NCBI GenBank assembly: GCA_964397775.1
Contig: CAYNKL010000107.1
Location: 1-13,823 of the forward strand
Reading direction: 5' to 3'
From: Allosediminivita sp964397775
Lineage (GTDB): Bacteria > Pseudomonadota > Alphaproteobacteria > Rhodobacterales > Rhodobacteraceae
Length of the DNA: 13,823 nucleotides
A model generated the notes under the pieces. The model made no database searches, was not told the origin of the DNA, and saw nothing but the letters and a program-made list of their open reading frames with translations. A program made the translations under genes and the position numbers. Positions 1-6,568 of the stretch are shown here, one piece after another; the stretch's first letter is position 1; every line of letters starts with the position of its first letter.

Positions 1-2
1 AT

Positions 3-638
3 ACGCAGATGATGCCCGACGCCTACGAGACCTATGCCGTCGATTTCGACGGCGACGGGCGTCGCCATATCTGGGGGGATGATCCCGCGGACGCGCTTGC
101 CTCGACCGCCCGGTTTCTCGAACGGCGCGGATGGCGCCGCGGGCAGCCATGGGGTTTGGAAGTGATCGTACCCGCCGGGTATTCCGGACCGACGGGGCGT
201 GGTTCCGACCGCCCCGTAAGCTCCTGGAGCGCGGCCGGGATCGTGCCGGCTCGGGGCGGGGCATTGCCCGAAGCGGGCGAGGCGGCGCTGCTGATCCCGG
301 AGGGGCCGGGCACGCCGGCCTTCCTCGTCTACCACAACTTCGAGGTCATCCGCCGGTACAACCCCTCGACCAACTACGCGCTCGCGCTCGGCTATCTGTC
401 GGGCCGGCTGGCCGGCGGTGGTCCTCTGGTCGGAGCGTTCGGGCCCGACGCCAACGGCCTGACGCTCGAGGACCGGAAGTCGATCCAGAGAGGCTTGTCC
501 CGACGTGGCTACGACGCCGGTACGGCCGACGGCGTGGTCGGTGACCGAACCGAGGCGGCGATCAGTGCGTGGCAGCGGGATCAGGGGCTTCCGGTGACCG
601 GAGAACCCTCCCGGGCACTGCTCGCATCGCTGTCCTGA
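3..638 (+). CDS. Lytic murein transglycosylase (MltB-like), 3' part only
   Basis: The open frame runs in from the window edge, so the catalytic N-terminal part is missing. The visible part begins with a TQMMP stretch followed by YAVDFDGDGRRHIWGDDPAD, which matches the conserved C-terminal half of the SLT_2/MltB domain of soluble or periplasmic lytic transglycosylases. These enzymes cleave the MurNAc-GlcNAc bond of peptidoglycan to give 1,6-anhydro-MurNAc. The motif FEVIRRYNPSTNYALALGYL is also typical of the family. The last 60 or so residues (GLTLEDRKSIQRGL to the end) form a PG_binding_1 domain, which anchors the enzyme to the wall. The Met at position 9 lies inside the domain and is not the true start. 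The 3' end overlaps the convergent DUF1194 gene by 58 bp. Family assignment is secure; substrate detail is inferred from the family. Confidence 0.9.
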   Translation, partial: TQMMPDAYETYAVDFDGDGRRHIWGDDPADALASTARFLERRGWRRGQPWGLEVIVPAGYSGPTGRGSDRPVSSWSAAGIVPARGGALPEAGEAALLIPEGPGTPAFLVYHNFEVIRRYNPSTNYALALGYLSGRLAGGGPLVGAFGPDANGLTLEDRKSIQRGLSRRGYDAGTADGVVGDRTEAAISAWQRDQGLPVTGEPSRALLASLS

Positions 639-1336
639 GACGCGAAAAGACGCCGGGGCGAGAGGCCTGAGATCTCGAGGATCAGCTTGCGCTTCACCGC
701 CTCGGCAAAGCTCTCGCGGCTTTCCGCCGTCACGACGAAACTGCCGGGGCCTCCGATGATGCGGGTCTCGTAGGCGGCTTCCAGCCCGCCATGCGCCCGG
801 CCGGGATCGTCCGGCCGCAGGATGGGCAGCGCGTTGATCGTCACGCCGGCCCCGAGGACGGTCCGGCGTGCCTCGGATATGGATGGGCCGCTGTAGGAAT
901 TCACGGAATCCCCGGAGAAGTCGATCACCCGGCGCCAACCCTCGATCTCGTTCTCCTCCATAAGGCGAAGACCTTCGAGCAGCGCCGAGCCGATGGCGTT
1001 GCGCCCGTAGGCCTGCCGCGGCCGCGTGGTGAGTTGCTCAGCGAAGGACGCGGCACTTTCGGCGCCGTCGATGATGGTCCAGTCGGCCACCACGGCCTGG
1101 TTGGAAGCCCACTCGACGTAGGTCACCGCGATGGTGCCATAGGCGGTATTGGCGATGGTGGCGAGGACCTCGGGATCGGTGATGGCCTGCGCATAGCCCT
1201 GTCTCTGGAAGGCGATTTCCGAACTGTCTATCGACCCCGAGGCGTCGGCGAGCAGGACCAGCTCCAGATCGGTATCCTGCGCGCCAGCCGACGATGCGAC
1301 GACCATGGTCGTGATGACGGCGAGTACCCGGCGCAT
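581..1336 (-). CDS. Secreted DUF1194 (VWA-like) protein
   Basis: A 251-residue protein. It starts with a Sec-type signal peptide (positively charged MRR, a hydrophobic run, then SAGAQ before the mature D21). The mature part opens with LELVLLADASGSID, the DxSxS metal-binding (MIDAS-like) pattern of VWA folds with D31, S33 and S35. The later IDFSGDSVNSYSGPS segment is the signature I associate with DUF1194, a family common in Rhodobacterales and of unknown function. The start is supported by AGGAG seven bases upstream of the ATG. The gene is divergent from the cytochrome c gene, with 127 bp between them, and its 3' end overlaps the lytic transglycosylase gene tail to tail. It is probably periplasmic, where a VWA fold could mediate metal-dependent protein binding; this role is inferred only from the fold. 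Confidence 0.85.
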   Translation of the reverse strand: MRRVLAVITTMVVASSAGAQDTDLELVLLADASGSIDSSEIAFQRQGYAQAITDPEVLATIANTAYGTIAVTYVEWASNQAVVADWTIIDGAESAASFAEQLTTRPRQAYGRNAIGSALLEGLRLMEENEIEGWRRVIDFSGDSVNSYSGPSISEARRTVLGAGVTINALPILRPDDPGRAHGGLEAAYETRIIGGPGSFVVTAESRESFAEAVKRKLILEISGLSPRRLFASQDSDASSAREGSPVTGSP

Positions 1337-1395
1337 GCTCGGCTCCTGTTGGTGACCTTAGGTAAGGTAAGCCCCCAGGGCTGCGCGTCGAGGGT

Positions 1396-1409
1396 TTGAT
1401 GCCGATCAA
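1396..1409. promoter_or_regulatory. FNR-type box (TTGAT-N4-ATCAA)
   Basis: The sequence is TTGATGCCGATCAA, a perfect match to the FNR/FnrL consensus, and it also fits the looser TTG-N8-CAA pattern of Dnr/NnrR proteins. It lies in the divergent gap between the DUF1194 and cytochrome c genes, centred about 61 bp before the cytochrome ATG. An activator centred at -41.5 would place the transcription start near 1444, about 20 bases before that ATG. This supports low-oxygen or nitrogen-oxide control of the cytochrome; which regulator binds is inference. Confidence 0.75.
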
Positions 1410-1463
1410 GGTGCATTGATGCTGGCACGCTCAGGATGAATCCGAACTTCGGGAGCACCGATC

Positions 1464-1868
1464 ATGTCACGCACGCTTTGTCTTCTGGCCCTTCTGATCC
1501 CGACGACGCTTTCCGCGCTGGGTGCCGAGAGCGGACGGGAACTCTACATGACGCATTGCGCGACATGCCACGGCACGGACGGGCAGGGGGACGGACCGAT
1601 GGCGTCTGTTCTTCTGATCCAGCCCACGAACCTGACCGCGCTGGCCGAGGGAAGCGGCGGAGTTTTCCCTGTCGAGCGCGTGGTCAAGCGCATCGACGGA
1701 CGGGATCCGCTGGTGGCTCATGGCTCGCCCATGCCGGTCTACGGCGATTTCTTCGAAGGCAGATATGACCTGATGCTCAGGCTGGAGCAGGAGCCCGGGG
1801 TGAGCGCAACGCGCCCCCTTGCCGATCTTGTGGCTTACATCGCCAAACTCCAGAAGTCGTCCGACTAG
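1464..1868 (+). CDS. Small periplasmic c-type cytochrome
   Basis: A 134-residue protein with a signal peptide (MSRTLCLLALL.., likely cleaved after ALGA at residue 21). One heme-binding motif CATCH (C32, C35, H36) attaches a single heme c covalently. M90 in HGSPMPVYGDFF is the best candidate for the sixth iron ligand. The size and the 'GRELYMTHCATCHG' opening fit class I monoheme cytochromes that act as soluble electron carriers or as subunits of respiratory enzymes. A GGGAG sequence about seven bases before the ATG supports the start. A perfect FNR-type box lies upstream, which suggests induction under oxygen limitation. No oxidase or reductase gene is adjacent, so its redox partner cannot be named. 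The stop codon overlaps the convergent lipoprotein stop by four bases (the palindrome CTAG). Confidence 0.88.
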   Translation: MSRTLCLLALLIPTTLSALGAESGRELYMTHCATCHGTDGQGDGPMASVLLIQPTNLTALAEGSGGVFPVERVVKRIDGRDPLVAHGSPMPVYGDFFEGRYDLMLRLEQEPGVSATRPLADLVAYIAKLQKSSD

Positions 1869-2551
1869 CGGCAGATTCCTTCCACCGTCGCGCCGGCCCA
1901 GGGTATGCGAACGCGCGGAGAGTCGAGCACGTCGTCCAGCCGGGTGATCGGCATCTCCGCGCTGATCATCTCGCGCAGCCGGGCGGTGCGCGGTGCTTCG
2001 GGATCGAGCAGCCTGCAGCACACGTATTCCTCGACGATGGACCCCTGCTGTTCATAGCCATGATCGAGAAAGCTGCCCGACTCTTCGGGGTCGAAGAGGT
2101 AGGGGTCCTCGGAGACGGTGTGCTCTCCCAGGGCCTTCAGGGGGGAATAGCCGGTGCGGCGCCGGTTCTGCCATTGCCAGACATGGGTCATCTCGTGCGC
2201 GAAAAGCATGGCCCGGAACAGATCCACCTCCTCCGGCCAGCCCGCCATGAGATCGTCCTCGTAAAGATCATCGCGGTAGAAGACGCGATTGAAGATGACC
2301 GTCGCCCCGGGTGATACCGTGATGGTCTCGCCCCCGACCGGCGGCCAGATCCGTTCCTGACAGGTAAGCCGTGGCCGCGCCGGCATCTGGTACTGGAACG
2401 AGCCGGCAAAGTGACCATCGTGCAGACGGACCCGATCCGGATTGGTCTGCTCGCCCTGAAGGGCCCGGAGGAAAGACACCTCGGAGTCCGTCAGCGGGCG
2501 ACCGCAACCGGCAAGGACGAGGCAGATCGTGAGGAGAAGGAACGCGCGCAT
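1865..2551 (-). CDS. Lipoprotein with HExxH metallopeptidase-like motif
   Basis: A 228-residue protein. The N-terminus MRAFLLLTICLVLAGC is a lipoprotein signal peptide with lipobox LAGC and acylated C16, so it is probably membrane-anchored and faces the periplasm. The central FAHEMTHVWQWQ (H119, E120, H123) is an HExxH zinc-binding pattern. It is followed some 45 residues later by YEQQGSIVEEYVCCRLL, where a Glu could be the third zinc ligand. The same pair (HE-THVWQ and EQQ..IVE-Y) occurs, as I recall, in uncharacterised 'vgr-related' or eCIS-core-like proteins. Catalysis is unproven and the substrate unknown. The frame stays open far upstream across the tRNA gene, but the lipobox fixes the start here; no clear Shine-Dalgarno precedes it. 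The stop overlaps that of the cytochrome gene. Confidence 0.78.
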   Translation of the reverse strand: MRAFLLLTICLVLAGCGRPLTDSEVSFLRALQGEQTNPDRVRLHDGHFAGSFQYQMPARPRLTCQERIWPPVGGETITVSPGATVIFNRVFYRDDLYEDDLMAGWPEEVDLFRAMLFAHEMTHVWQWQNRRRTGYSPLKALGEHTVSEDPYLFDPEESGSFLDHGYEQQGSIVEEYVCCRLLDPEAPRTARLREMISAEMPITRLDDVLDSPRVRIPWAGATVEGICR

Positions 2552-2650
2552 GGGGCGAGGGAACCCCAGCGCGCCGCCGGTGACAAGTGGCCTCACGCGT
2601 GCCGGGCTTGACCGTCGAAATGCCGCCGCGTCCGACGTGCGGCGACAGCG

Positions 2651-2679
2651 GTCGAAGCTCTGGTCAAGATGGATATTCT
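2651..2679 (+). promoter_or_regulatory. Possible tRNA-Leu promoter
   Basis: GTCGAA and TATTCT are separated by 17 bases and end 19 bases before the tRNA 5' end. The -10 match is fair and the -35 match poor, so this is only a positional suggestion. Confidence 0.2.
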
Positions 2680-2698
2680 GAGTCAGAACCGGGGTCGG

Positions 2699-2782
2699 GC
2701 CCGCGTGGTGGAATGGTAGACACAGGGGACTTAAAATCCCCAGGCTTCGGCCGTGCGGGTTCGAGTCCCGCCGCGGGTACCA
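2699..2782 (+). tRNA. tRNA-Leu (anticodon UAA)
   Basis: A full cloverleaf can be folded by eye. The acceptor stem is 2699-2705 with 2772-2778 and ends in a G1-U72 pair. The D stem is GTG/CAC (2708-2710, 2721-2723). The anticodon stem GGGGA/TCCCC (2725-2729, 2737-2741) closes the loop CTTAAAA, with anticodon TAA at 2732-2734. A long variable arm (GGC-TTCG-GCC at 2743-2752) marks a class II tRNA. The T stem GCGGG/CCCGC (2755-2759, 2767-2771) carries the loop TTCGAGT. The discriminator A and CCA are encoded at 2779-2782. It reads UUA and probably UUG codons. UUA is rare in such a GC-rich genome. Confidence 0.97.
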
Positions 2783-2910
2783 AGGGCTTCGCATCTGATG
2801 CAGGTCCTCGTACGGGGCTGTCGATCTTGCCCATGGCTTTCGACTCTCGCCCGGCAGGTGTGCTGATGCGTTCTGGCGCCATGACCGGGGCCGCGTGGGA
2901 GGAGGAAGAC

Positions 2911-4053
2911 ATGACACGGATGGCGTTCACCGGTGCGCGCGTCTTCTATGGCGGCACGCTGCACGAGAACATCGCTCTGGTGATCGAGGGTGGCCGTGTC
3001 CTGGATCTGCGCCCGTCCTCGCGCCTGCCCGAGGACCTGCCGCGCCGGAACCTGCGCGAAGGCATCCTTGCGCCGGCCTTCGTCGATCTTCAGGTAAACG
3101 GTGGCGGCGGCGTGATGCTGGGTGATGACCCCTCCGTAGCTACCTTGCGCACGATGGCTGAGACTCATGCCCGCCTGGGCGCCACAACGATCCTGCCCAC
3201 GTTGATTTCAGACACGCCCGCAAAGGTGGCCTCGGCCATCGACGCGGTCGCTGCGGCAGTGGATGGTGGCGTGAAAGGGATCGCCGGGCTGCATCTGGAA
3301 GGGCCGCACCTCGATCCCGCGCGAGCCGGGGCGCATGATCCCTCCGTGATACGGCCCATGGAAGACAGCGACCTCCGAATGCTGTGCGAGGCGGCCGCAC
3401 GTCTTCCGGTTCTGAAGGTGACCCTCGCGCCGGAGGCCGCGACCCCGGCCCAGATCGCCGCACTGGTGGAGGCCGGCGTGCTTGTGGCCCTCGGGCACAG
3501 CAACTGCCGTCTGGACGCCGCCCGCGAGACCACGGACGCCGGGGCGCGGCTCGTCACGCATCTTTTCAACGCCATGAGCCAGCTTCAGGGAAGGTCGCCG
3601 GGCCTGGTGGGCGCGGCCCTGTCAGATGGCCGGTTGTCGGCTGGGCTGATAGCGGACGGTGTCCACGTGCATCCCGTTTCCATGAAAGCCGCTGTGGCGG
3701 CCAAGCGCGGACCGGGGCGCATCTACCTCGTGAGCGATGCCATGGCGGTGGCGGGCACGCGCCGCAGCAGCTTCGAGATCGGCGGGCGCAAGGTCCTGCG
3801 CGCCAACGGTCGCCTCACGCTCACGGATGGAACCCTCGCAGGCGCAGATCTGACACTCTGGCGTGCGGTGCAGGTGATGGTCGAGGAAGTGGGCCTTGCC
3901 CAGGCCGAGGCGCTTGCCACGGCGACGCAAATCCCGGCCGACATCATTGGCAGCCGTGCCGGGCGGCTGGATGCCGGGTGCCCCGCGGATTTCGTCCACC
4001 TCGGCGAAGATCTCGAGCTGCGCGGCGTATGGCGGGGCGGCCTGAAGCTCTGA
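2911..4053 (+). CDS. nagA: N-acetylglucosamine-6-phosphate deacetylase
   Basis: A 380-residue amidohydrolase-superfamily enzyme that removes acetate from GlcNAc-6-phosphate to give glucosamine-6-phosphate, in amino-sugar use and wall recycling. Family motifs are visible in order: DLQVNGGGG (59-67), HLEGPHLDP with metal ligand E130, LGHS with H196, THLFNAMS with H217, DGVHVHP with H252, and SDAMAVAG with catalytic D276. The length is normal for NagA. GGAGGA eight bases before ATG 2911 supports this start; the frame is open back through the tRNA gene, but those upstream ATGs lack family sequence. No transporter, kinase or nagB-like partner is in the window. The gene ends three bases before the convergent irr gene, and a small GAGGC-TCAG-GCCTC hairpin spans both stop codons. 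Confidence 0.95.
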   Translation: MTRMAFTGARVFYGGTLHENIALVIEGGRVLDLRPSSRLPEDLPRRNLREGILAPAFVDLQVNGGGGVMLGDDPSVATLRTMAETHARLGATTILPTLISDTPAKVASAIDAVAAAVDGGVKGIAGLHLEGPHLDPARAGAHDPSVIRPMEDSDLRMLCEAAARLPVLKVTLAPEAATPAQIAALVEAGVLVALGHSNCRLDAARETTDAGARLVTHLFNAMSQLQGRSPGLVGAALSDGRLSAGLIADGVHVHPVSMKAAVAAKRGPGRIYLVSDAMAVAGTRRSSFEIGGRKVLRANGRLTLTDGTLAGADLTLWRAVQVMVEEVGLAQAEALATATQIPADIIGSRAGRLDAGCPADFVHLGEDLELRGVWRGGLKL

Positions 4054-4056
4054 GGC

Positions 4057-4494
4057 TCAGGCCTCGCCGTCGGCGGTATCGCGACCGCGCAAGCGGATGA
4101 CCACATCGACGGATGCGATCTCGTAACCGTCCGGCGCATTCGGCAGCGAGGCGATGCGCAGCTCTTCGGCGGGGGCGTCGGTCAGGCGGCCGTCGTTTTC
4201 CCAGAAGAAGTGCGGGTGATCGTGCGTGTTGGTGTCGAAGTAGCTTTTCGAGCCGTCGACCGTCACCTCCTGCATCAGGCCTGCATCGCAGAAGGCCCGG
4301 AGGGTGTTGTAGACGGTCGCGAGGGACACGCCGACGTCGGTCTTCTTGGCTGCCGCGAAAAGGCTCTCGGCGGTGACATGGCGGTTCTGGCCGTCGCCGA
4401 TCAGAAGCTCGGCCAGCGCCAGACGCTGACGCGTCGGGCGAAGCTTCGCCTGACCGAGCCAGTCCTTGCCGCGTTGTTGCGCCTCTGTGGTCAT
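4057..4494 (-). CDS. irr: Iron response regulator Irr (Fur family)
   Basis: A 145-residue Fur-family repressor. The N-terminal winged helix includes LRPTRQRLALAELL and SLATVYNTLRAF (recognition helix, 57-68). The HDHPHFF segment (91-97) is the histidine-rich heme- or metal-sensing motif of alphaproteobacterial Irr. The N-terminal Cys-Pro heme regulatory motif of Bradyrhizobium Irr is absent, as in Rhodobacterales. Irr proteins respond to heme availability and regulate iron and heme genes. I chose ATG 4494 because AAGGA precedes it and because the candidate promoter would place the RNA 5' end at about 4521. A GTG start at 4521, nine codons upstream in frame, would then have no leader. It is divergent from fabA. 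Irr beside fabA-fabB-fabI is a recurrent alphaproteobacterial arrangement. Confidence 0.93.
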   Translation of the reverse strand: MTTEAQQRGKDWLGQAKLRPTRQRLALAELLIGDGQNRHVTAESLFAAAKKTDVGVSLATVYNTLRAFCDAGLMQEVTVDGSKSYFDTNTHDHPHFFWENDGRLTDAPAEELRIASLPNAPDGYEIASVDVVIRLRGRDTADGEA

Positions 4495-4527
4495 TTCGGG
4501 TTGCTTTCCTTCAGTGCTCACTCATCC

Positions 4528-4556
4528 ATATAGGGCGTCACCCCCTGCTTTTTCAA
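4528..4556 (-). promoter_or_regulatory. Candidate irr promoter
   Basis: On the reverse strand TTGAAA (4551-4556) and CTATAT (4528-4533) are separated by 17 bases. This is close to the alphaproteobacterial CTTGAC-N17-CTATAT form. The predicted transcription start is near 4521, about 27 bases before the chosen ATG. Confidence 0.5.
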
Positions 4557-4598
4557 ATGGAATCCCGTTGCGTCGCGGTGCGGCGCGATGCCCGTGGC

Positions 4599-4610
4599 GG
4601 CTTGCAAGCC
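4599..4610. promoter_or_regulatory. 12-bp palindrome over the fabA -35 element
   Basis: GGCTTGCAAGCC is a perfect palindrome covering the candidate -35 hexamer of fabA. Its position suggests an operator; no regulator is identified. Confidence 0.4.
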
Positions 4611-4630
4611 TTGCGCGGCGGGTGATAGAG
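4602..4630 (+). promoter_or_regulatory. Candidate fabA promoter
   Basis: TTGCAA (4602-4607) and ATAGAG (4625-4630) are separated by 17 bases. The predicted start is about 35 bases upstream of the fabA ATG. The candidate fabB promoter has the same form, which raises confidence in both. Confidence 0.45.
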
Positions 4631-4670
4631 GGTCCCCCGGATTGTTCTGATGGCTGGGGAGCCCACGGAG

Positions 4671-5180
4671 ATGGCCGAGTATCCGACGAGTTTCGACAAG
4701 GACGACCTGTTGAAATGTGCCCGTGGAGAGCTCTTCGGGCCGGGCAACGCGCAGCTGCCCGAGCCGCCGATGCTGATGATGGACCGGATCACTGACATCT
4801 CGGGCGATGGCGGGCCGCACGGCAAGGGGCACGTGGTGGCCGAATTCGACATCCATCCCGACCTGTGGTTCTTCGAGTGCCACTTCCCGGGCAACCCGAT
4901 CATGCCCGGCTGCCTTGGCCTCGACGGGCTGTGGCAGCTCACGGGCTTTAACCTGGGCTGGCGCGGCTGGCCGGGGCGGGGCTACGCGCTGGGCGTGGGC
5001 GAGGTGAAGCTGACCGGCATGGTGCGGCCCGACCGGAAGATGCTGACCTACTACGTGGACTTCACCAAGGCCGTGCAGACGCGCCGGCTGACCATGGGTG
5101 TCGCCGACGGCCGGGTCGAGGCGGACGGCGAGACGATCTACCAGGTCAAGGACATGAAAGTGGCCCTCTCCGAGACCTGA
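4671..5180 (+). CDS. fabA: 3-hydroxydecanoyl-ACP dehydratase/isomerase
   Basis: A 169-residue hot-dog-fold enzyme (E. coli FabA has 172). It dehydrates 3-hydroxydecanoyl-ACP and isomerises trans-2- to cis-3-decenoyl-ACP, the entry step to anaerobic-type unsaturated fatty acids. Visible signatures are KDDLLKCARGELFG, LPEPPMLMMDRI, DLWFFECHFPGNPIMPGC with catalytic H71, and LGLDGLWQL with catalytic D85; these correspond to E. coli H70 and D84. ATG 4671 is chosen because GGGGAG lies nine bases upstream and the protein then aligns with the family N-terminus; an in-frame ATG at 4650 adds seven residues. Normally fabB follows directly, but here a reverse-strand gene lies between. A hairpin just after the stop may end the transcript. 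Confidence 0.96.
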   Translation: MAEYPTSFDKDDLLKCARGELFGPGNAQLPEPPMLMMDRITDISGDGGPHGKGHVVAEFDIHPDLWFFECHFPGNPIMPGCLGLDGLWQLTGFNLGWRGWPGRGYALGVGEVKLTGMVRPDRKMLTYYVDFTKAVQTRRLTMGVADGRVEADGETIYQVKDMKVALSET

Positions 5181-5187
5181 GTGGGCG

Positions 5188-5205
5188 GGGACGCGACGGC
5201 GTCCC
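5188..5205 (+). terminator. Hairpin after fabA
   Basis: GGGACGC and GCGTCCC (7 bp, 4-base loop) begin eight bases after the fabA stop. A T-run (5217-5221) lies 11 bases beyond the stem, too far for a classical intrinsic terminator, so termination is only possible. Confidence 0.35.
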
Positions 5206-5210
5206 GCGCC

Positions 5211-5279
5211 GGGACATTTTTGACCTCAGGAAAATCAATGGGTTAAAGAGAAGGCTTAACCGTTTCTTAGGAATGTCCC
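5211..5279. repeat. Nested inverted repeats with TTAA boxes
   Basis: Outer arms GGGACATT (5211-5218) and AATGTCCC (5272-5279) enclose inner arms GGTTAA and TTAACC. TTAA (5256-5259) and TTAG (5267-5270), separated by seven bases, resemble a CtrA box (TTAA-N7-TTAA) with one mismatch. The element lies between fabA and the 3' end of the J-like gene. Its function is unknown. Confidence 0.4.
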
Positions 5280-5413
5280 CGGGTCTTTCGGCGCGGCGCG
5301 GAAGTGCGAAGACGGCCTTGGACGCACGACCTTGCCGCGCGCGTTGACATCATCAGCCTCCCTTTTCTCGACGGCGCGTCCCGGACGCGTCGCCTCCGGG
5401 AACGCCTTTGCCG

Positions 5414-6235
5414 TCACGGGTCGCCGGTGATCTCTATGGCGCGAAGCCGATCCAGCGTTTGTCCGTAGTACACAAGCAGGTGCGCCACGCTCCGAAAACG
5501 AAGGTAGGGATTGAGATCTCTGCCGCGTTCGTTGAAGACCGCGACGCCGTTGTCCACGAGGAGCCGCAGCCGGGCCACATTGCCCAGGCTGTATAGCCCG
5601 GGCCGGAACCAGTCATGGGGCGTCGACAACACATCCTCGAACCCGCATTCCTTCAGAACGGGCAGGGCGTCCCTGGGATGCTCCATTGCCAGCCGGGATA
5701 TCTTTCTTTCGAAATAGCCGACGCCCAGCAGATCGTTCGCCTCCATGATGGCAATTGCGAAGCCATGGCGATCCTGCTTGATCGCTGTCATTCCGATTGC
5801 CCTGAGCCTTTCGTCGTCGCCAAAGAGTTCGACCCCGAAGTCATGCTTTATTGACTGCTGTATTTCACGAGCATGACTGAAATTCTTCAGCGTCACCAAT
5901 CTGCGCCGGAACTTCTCGCTGAGTTGGACGCACAATGATGTCAATTCCGCGTCCAAATCATGGAGGCAGGGAAAGAACTGACACAATCTCGACCAGTGTT
6001 CTTCCGAAATCGCACCCAGGCTATTCCCGATGAGCGTGTCACTGTCGTTCGGCGGAAGTGTCCTGCATATCTGGTTGTAGGCTGCGGTGAGCTCGTTCAG
6101 GCGTGCGCGGGCAAAGGCCGGATCGCCCTTGAAGGTTTCGGGGTGAAACGCCTTTATCGATGCCATGTATATGGAATCGATCAGGTCCTGATCCGCCTCT
6201 TCAGGGGCGCCGAGTATGGAGTAGGGATCTTTCAT
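5414..6235 (-). CDS. J-domain-like protein with degenerate HPD motif
   Basis: A 273-residue protein, predicted cytoplasmic. Residues 2-56 resemble a J domain: DPYSILGAPEEA (helix I), SIYMASIKAFHPETFKGD (helix II and loop) and RLNELTAAYNQI (helix III). The Hsp70-stimulating HPD tripeptide is replaced by HPE (31-33), so DnaK activation is doubtful. Residues 118-173 (HAREIQQSIKHDFG to ANDLLGVG) follow a pattern I recall downstream of J domains in other bacterial proteins. The segment GNVARLRLLVDNGVAV near 218-233 is weakly ankyrin-like. The start is uncertain: Met 6235 places the J domain at the N-terminus, as is usual, but has no good ribosome site; the frame is open to an ATG at 6325. The gene lies antisense between fabA and fabB and is visibly richer in A/T than its neighbours, which suggests acquisition. 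Confidence 0.72.
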   Translation of the reverse strand: MKDPYSILGAPEEADQDLIDSIYMASIKAFHPETFKGDPAFARARLNELTAAYNQICRTLPPNDSDTLIGNSLGAISEEHWSRLCQFFPCLHDLDAELTSLCVQLSEKFRRRLVTLKNFSHAREIQQSIKHDFGVELFGDDERLRAIGMTAIKQDRHGFAIAIMEANDLLGVGYFERKISRLAMEHPRDALPVLKECGFEDVLSTPHDWFRPGLYSLGNVARLRLLVDNGVAVFNERGRDLNPYLRFRSVAHLLVYYGQTLDRLRAIEITGDP

Positions 6236-6348
6236 TTCATGGATGCCATTGGTCGTTTTTTGGACGGACTCGCCCGCGCCATTCGTGAAGATGACAGCCT
6301 GCCTGCGTTGCTGGCCCCCGATCATTCTCGATATTCAGGCCGCACGTC

Positions 6349-6376
6349 GGTATAATTGGAATATACGCTCTTTCAA
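6349..6376 (-). promoter_or_regulatory. Candidate promoter of the J-like gene
   Basis: On the reverse strand TTGAAA (6371-6376) and TATACC (6349-6354) are separated by 16 bases. This would start RNA around 6342, upstream of both possible start codons (6325 and 6235). Confidence 0.4.
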
Positions 6377-6388
6377 TCTTATCACCGC

Positions 6389-6404
6389 AAGAGGTCAACC
6401 TCTT
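6389..6404. promoter_or_regulatory. 16-bp dyad, possible operator
   Basis: AAGAGGT and ACCTCTT are 7-bp arms around a 2-base centre, too tight for an RNA hairpin but typical of a dimeric repressor site. It lies 13 bases upstream of the -35 element of the J-like gene. Confidence 0.35.
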
Positions 6405-6568
6405 TCGGCATTCATCAGGACTGGCGCGTCAGATTGCCCACGTCGTGGCGTTGGCGGTCCCAATTGCTCGGCAGATCATTTCCGGACGCAGCAGGCCCGC
6501 GCGCCGTGATGGCTTCGAGATGTTGCGGGCCCGACGCCCCGTCCGGCTATCCCCACGGTCACCACACC

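Noticed and set aside
2699..2778. G-U pair at the end of the tRNA-Leu acceptor stem, considered as a defect
   Set aside because: E. coli tRNA-Leu(UAA) has, as I recall, the same G1-U72 pair, so it is normal.
2587..2910. Upstream extension of nagA
   Set aside because: It would include the tRNA gene; the family N-terminus and ribosome site are at 2911.
2699..2910. tRNA-Leu as a phage or island attachment site
   Set aside because: No integrase, no repeated tRNA 3' end and no compositional change next to it.
2552..2917. Upstream extension of the HEMTH lipoprotein
   Set aside because: It would run through the tRNA-Leu gene and place the lipoprotein signal inside the protein.
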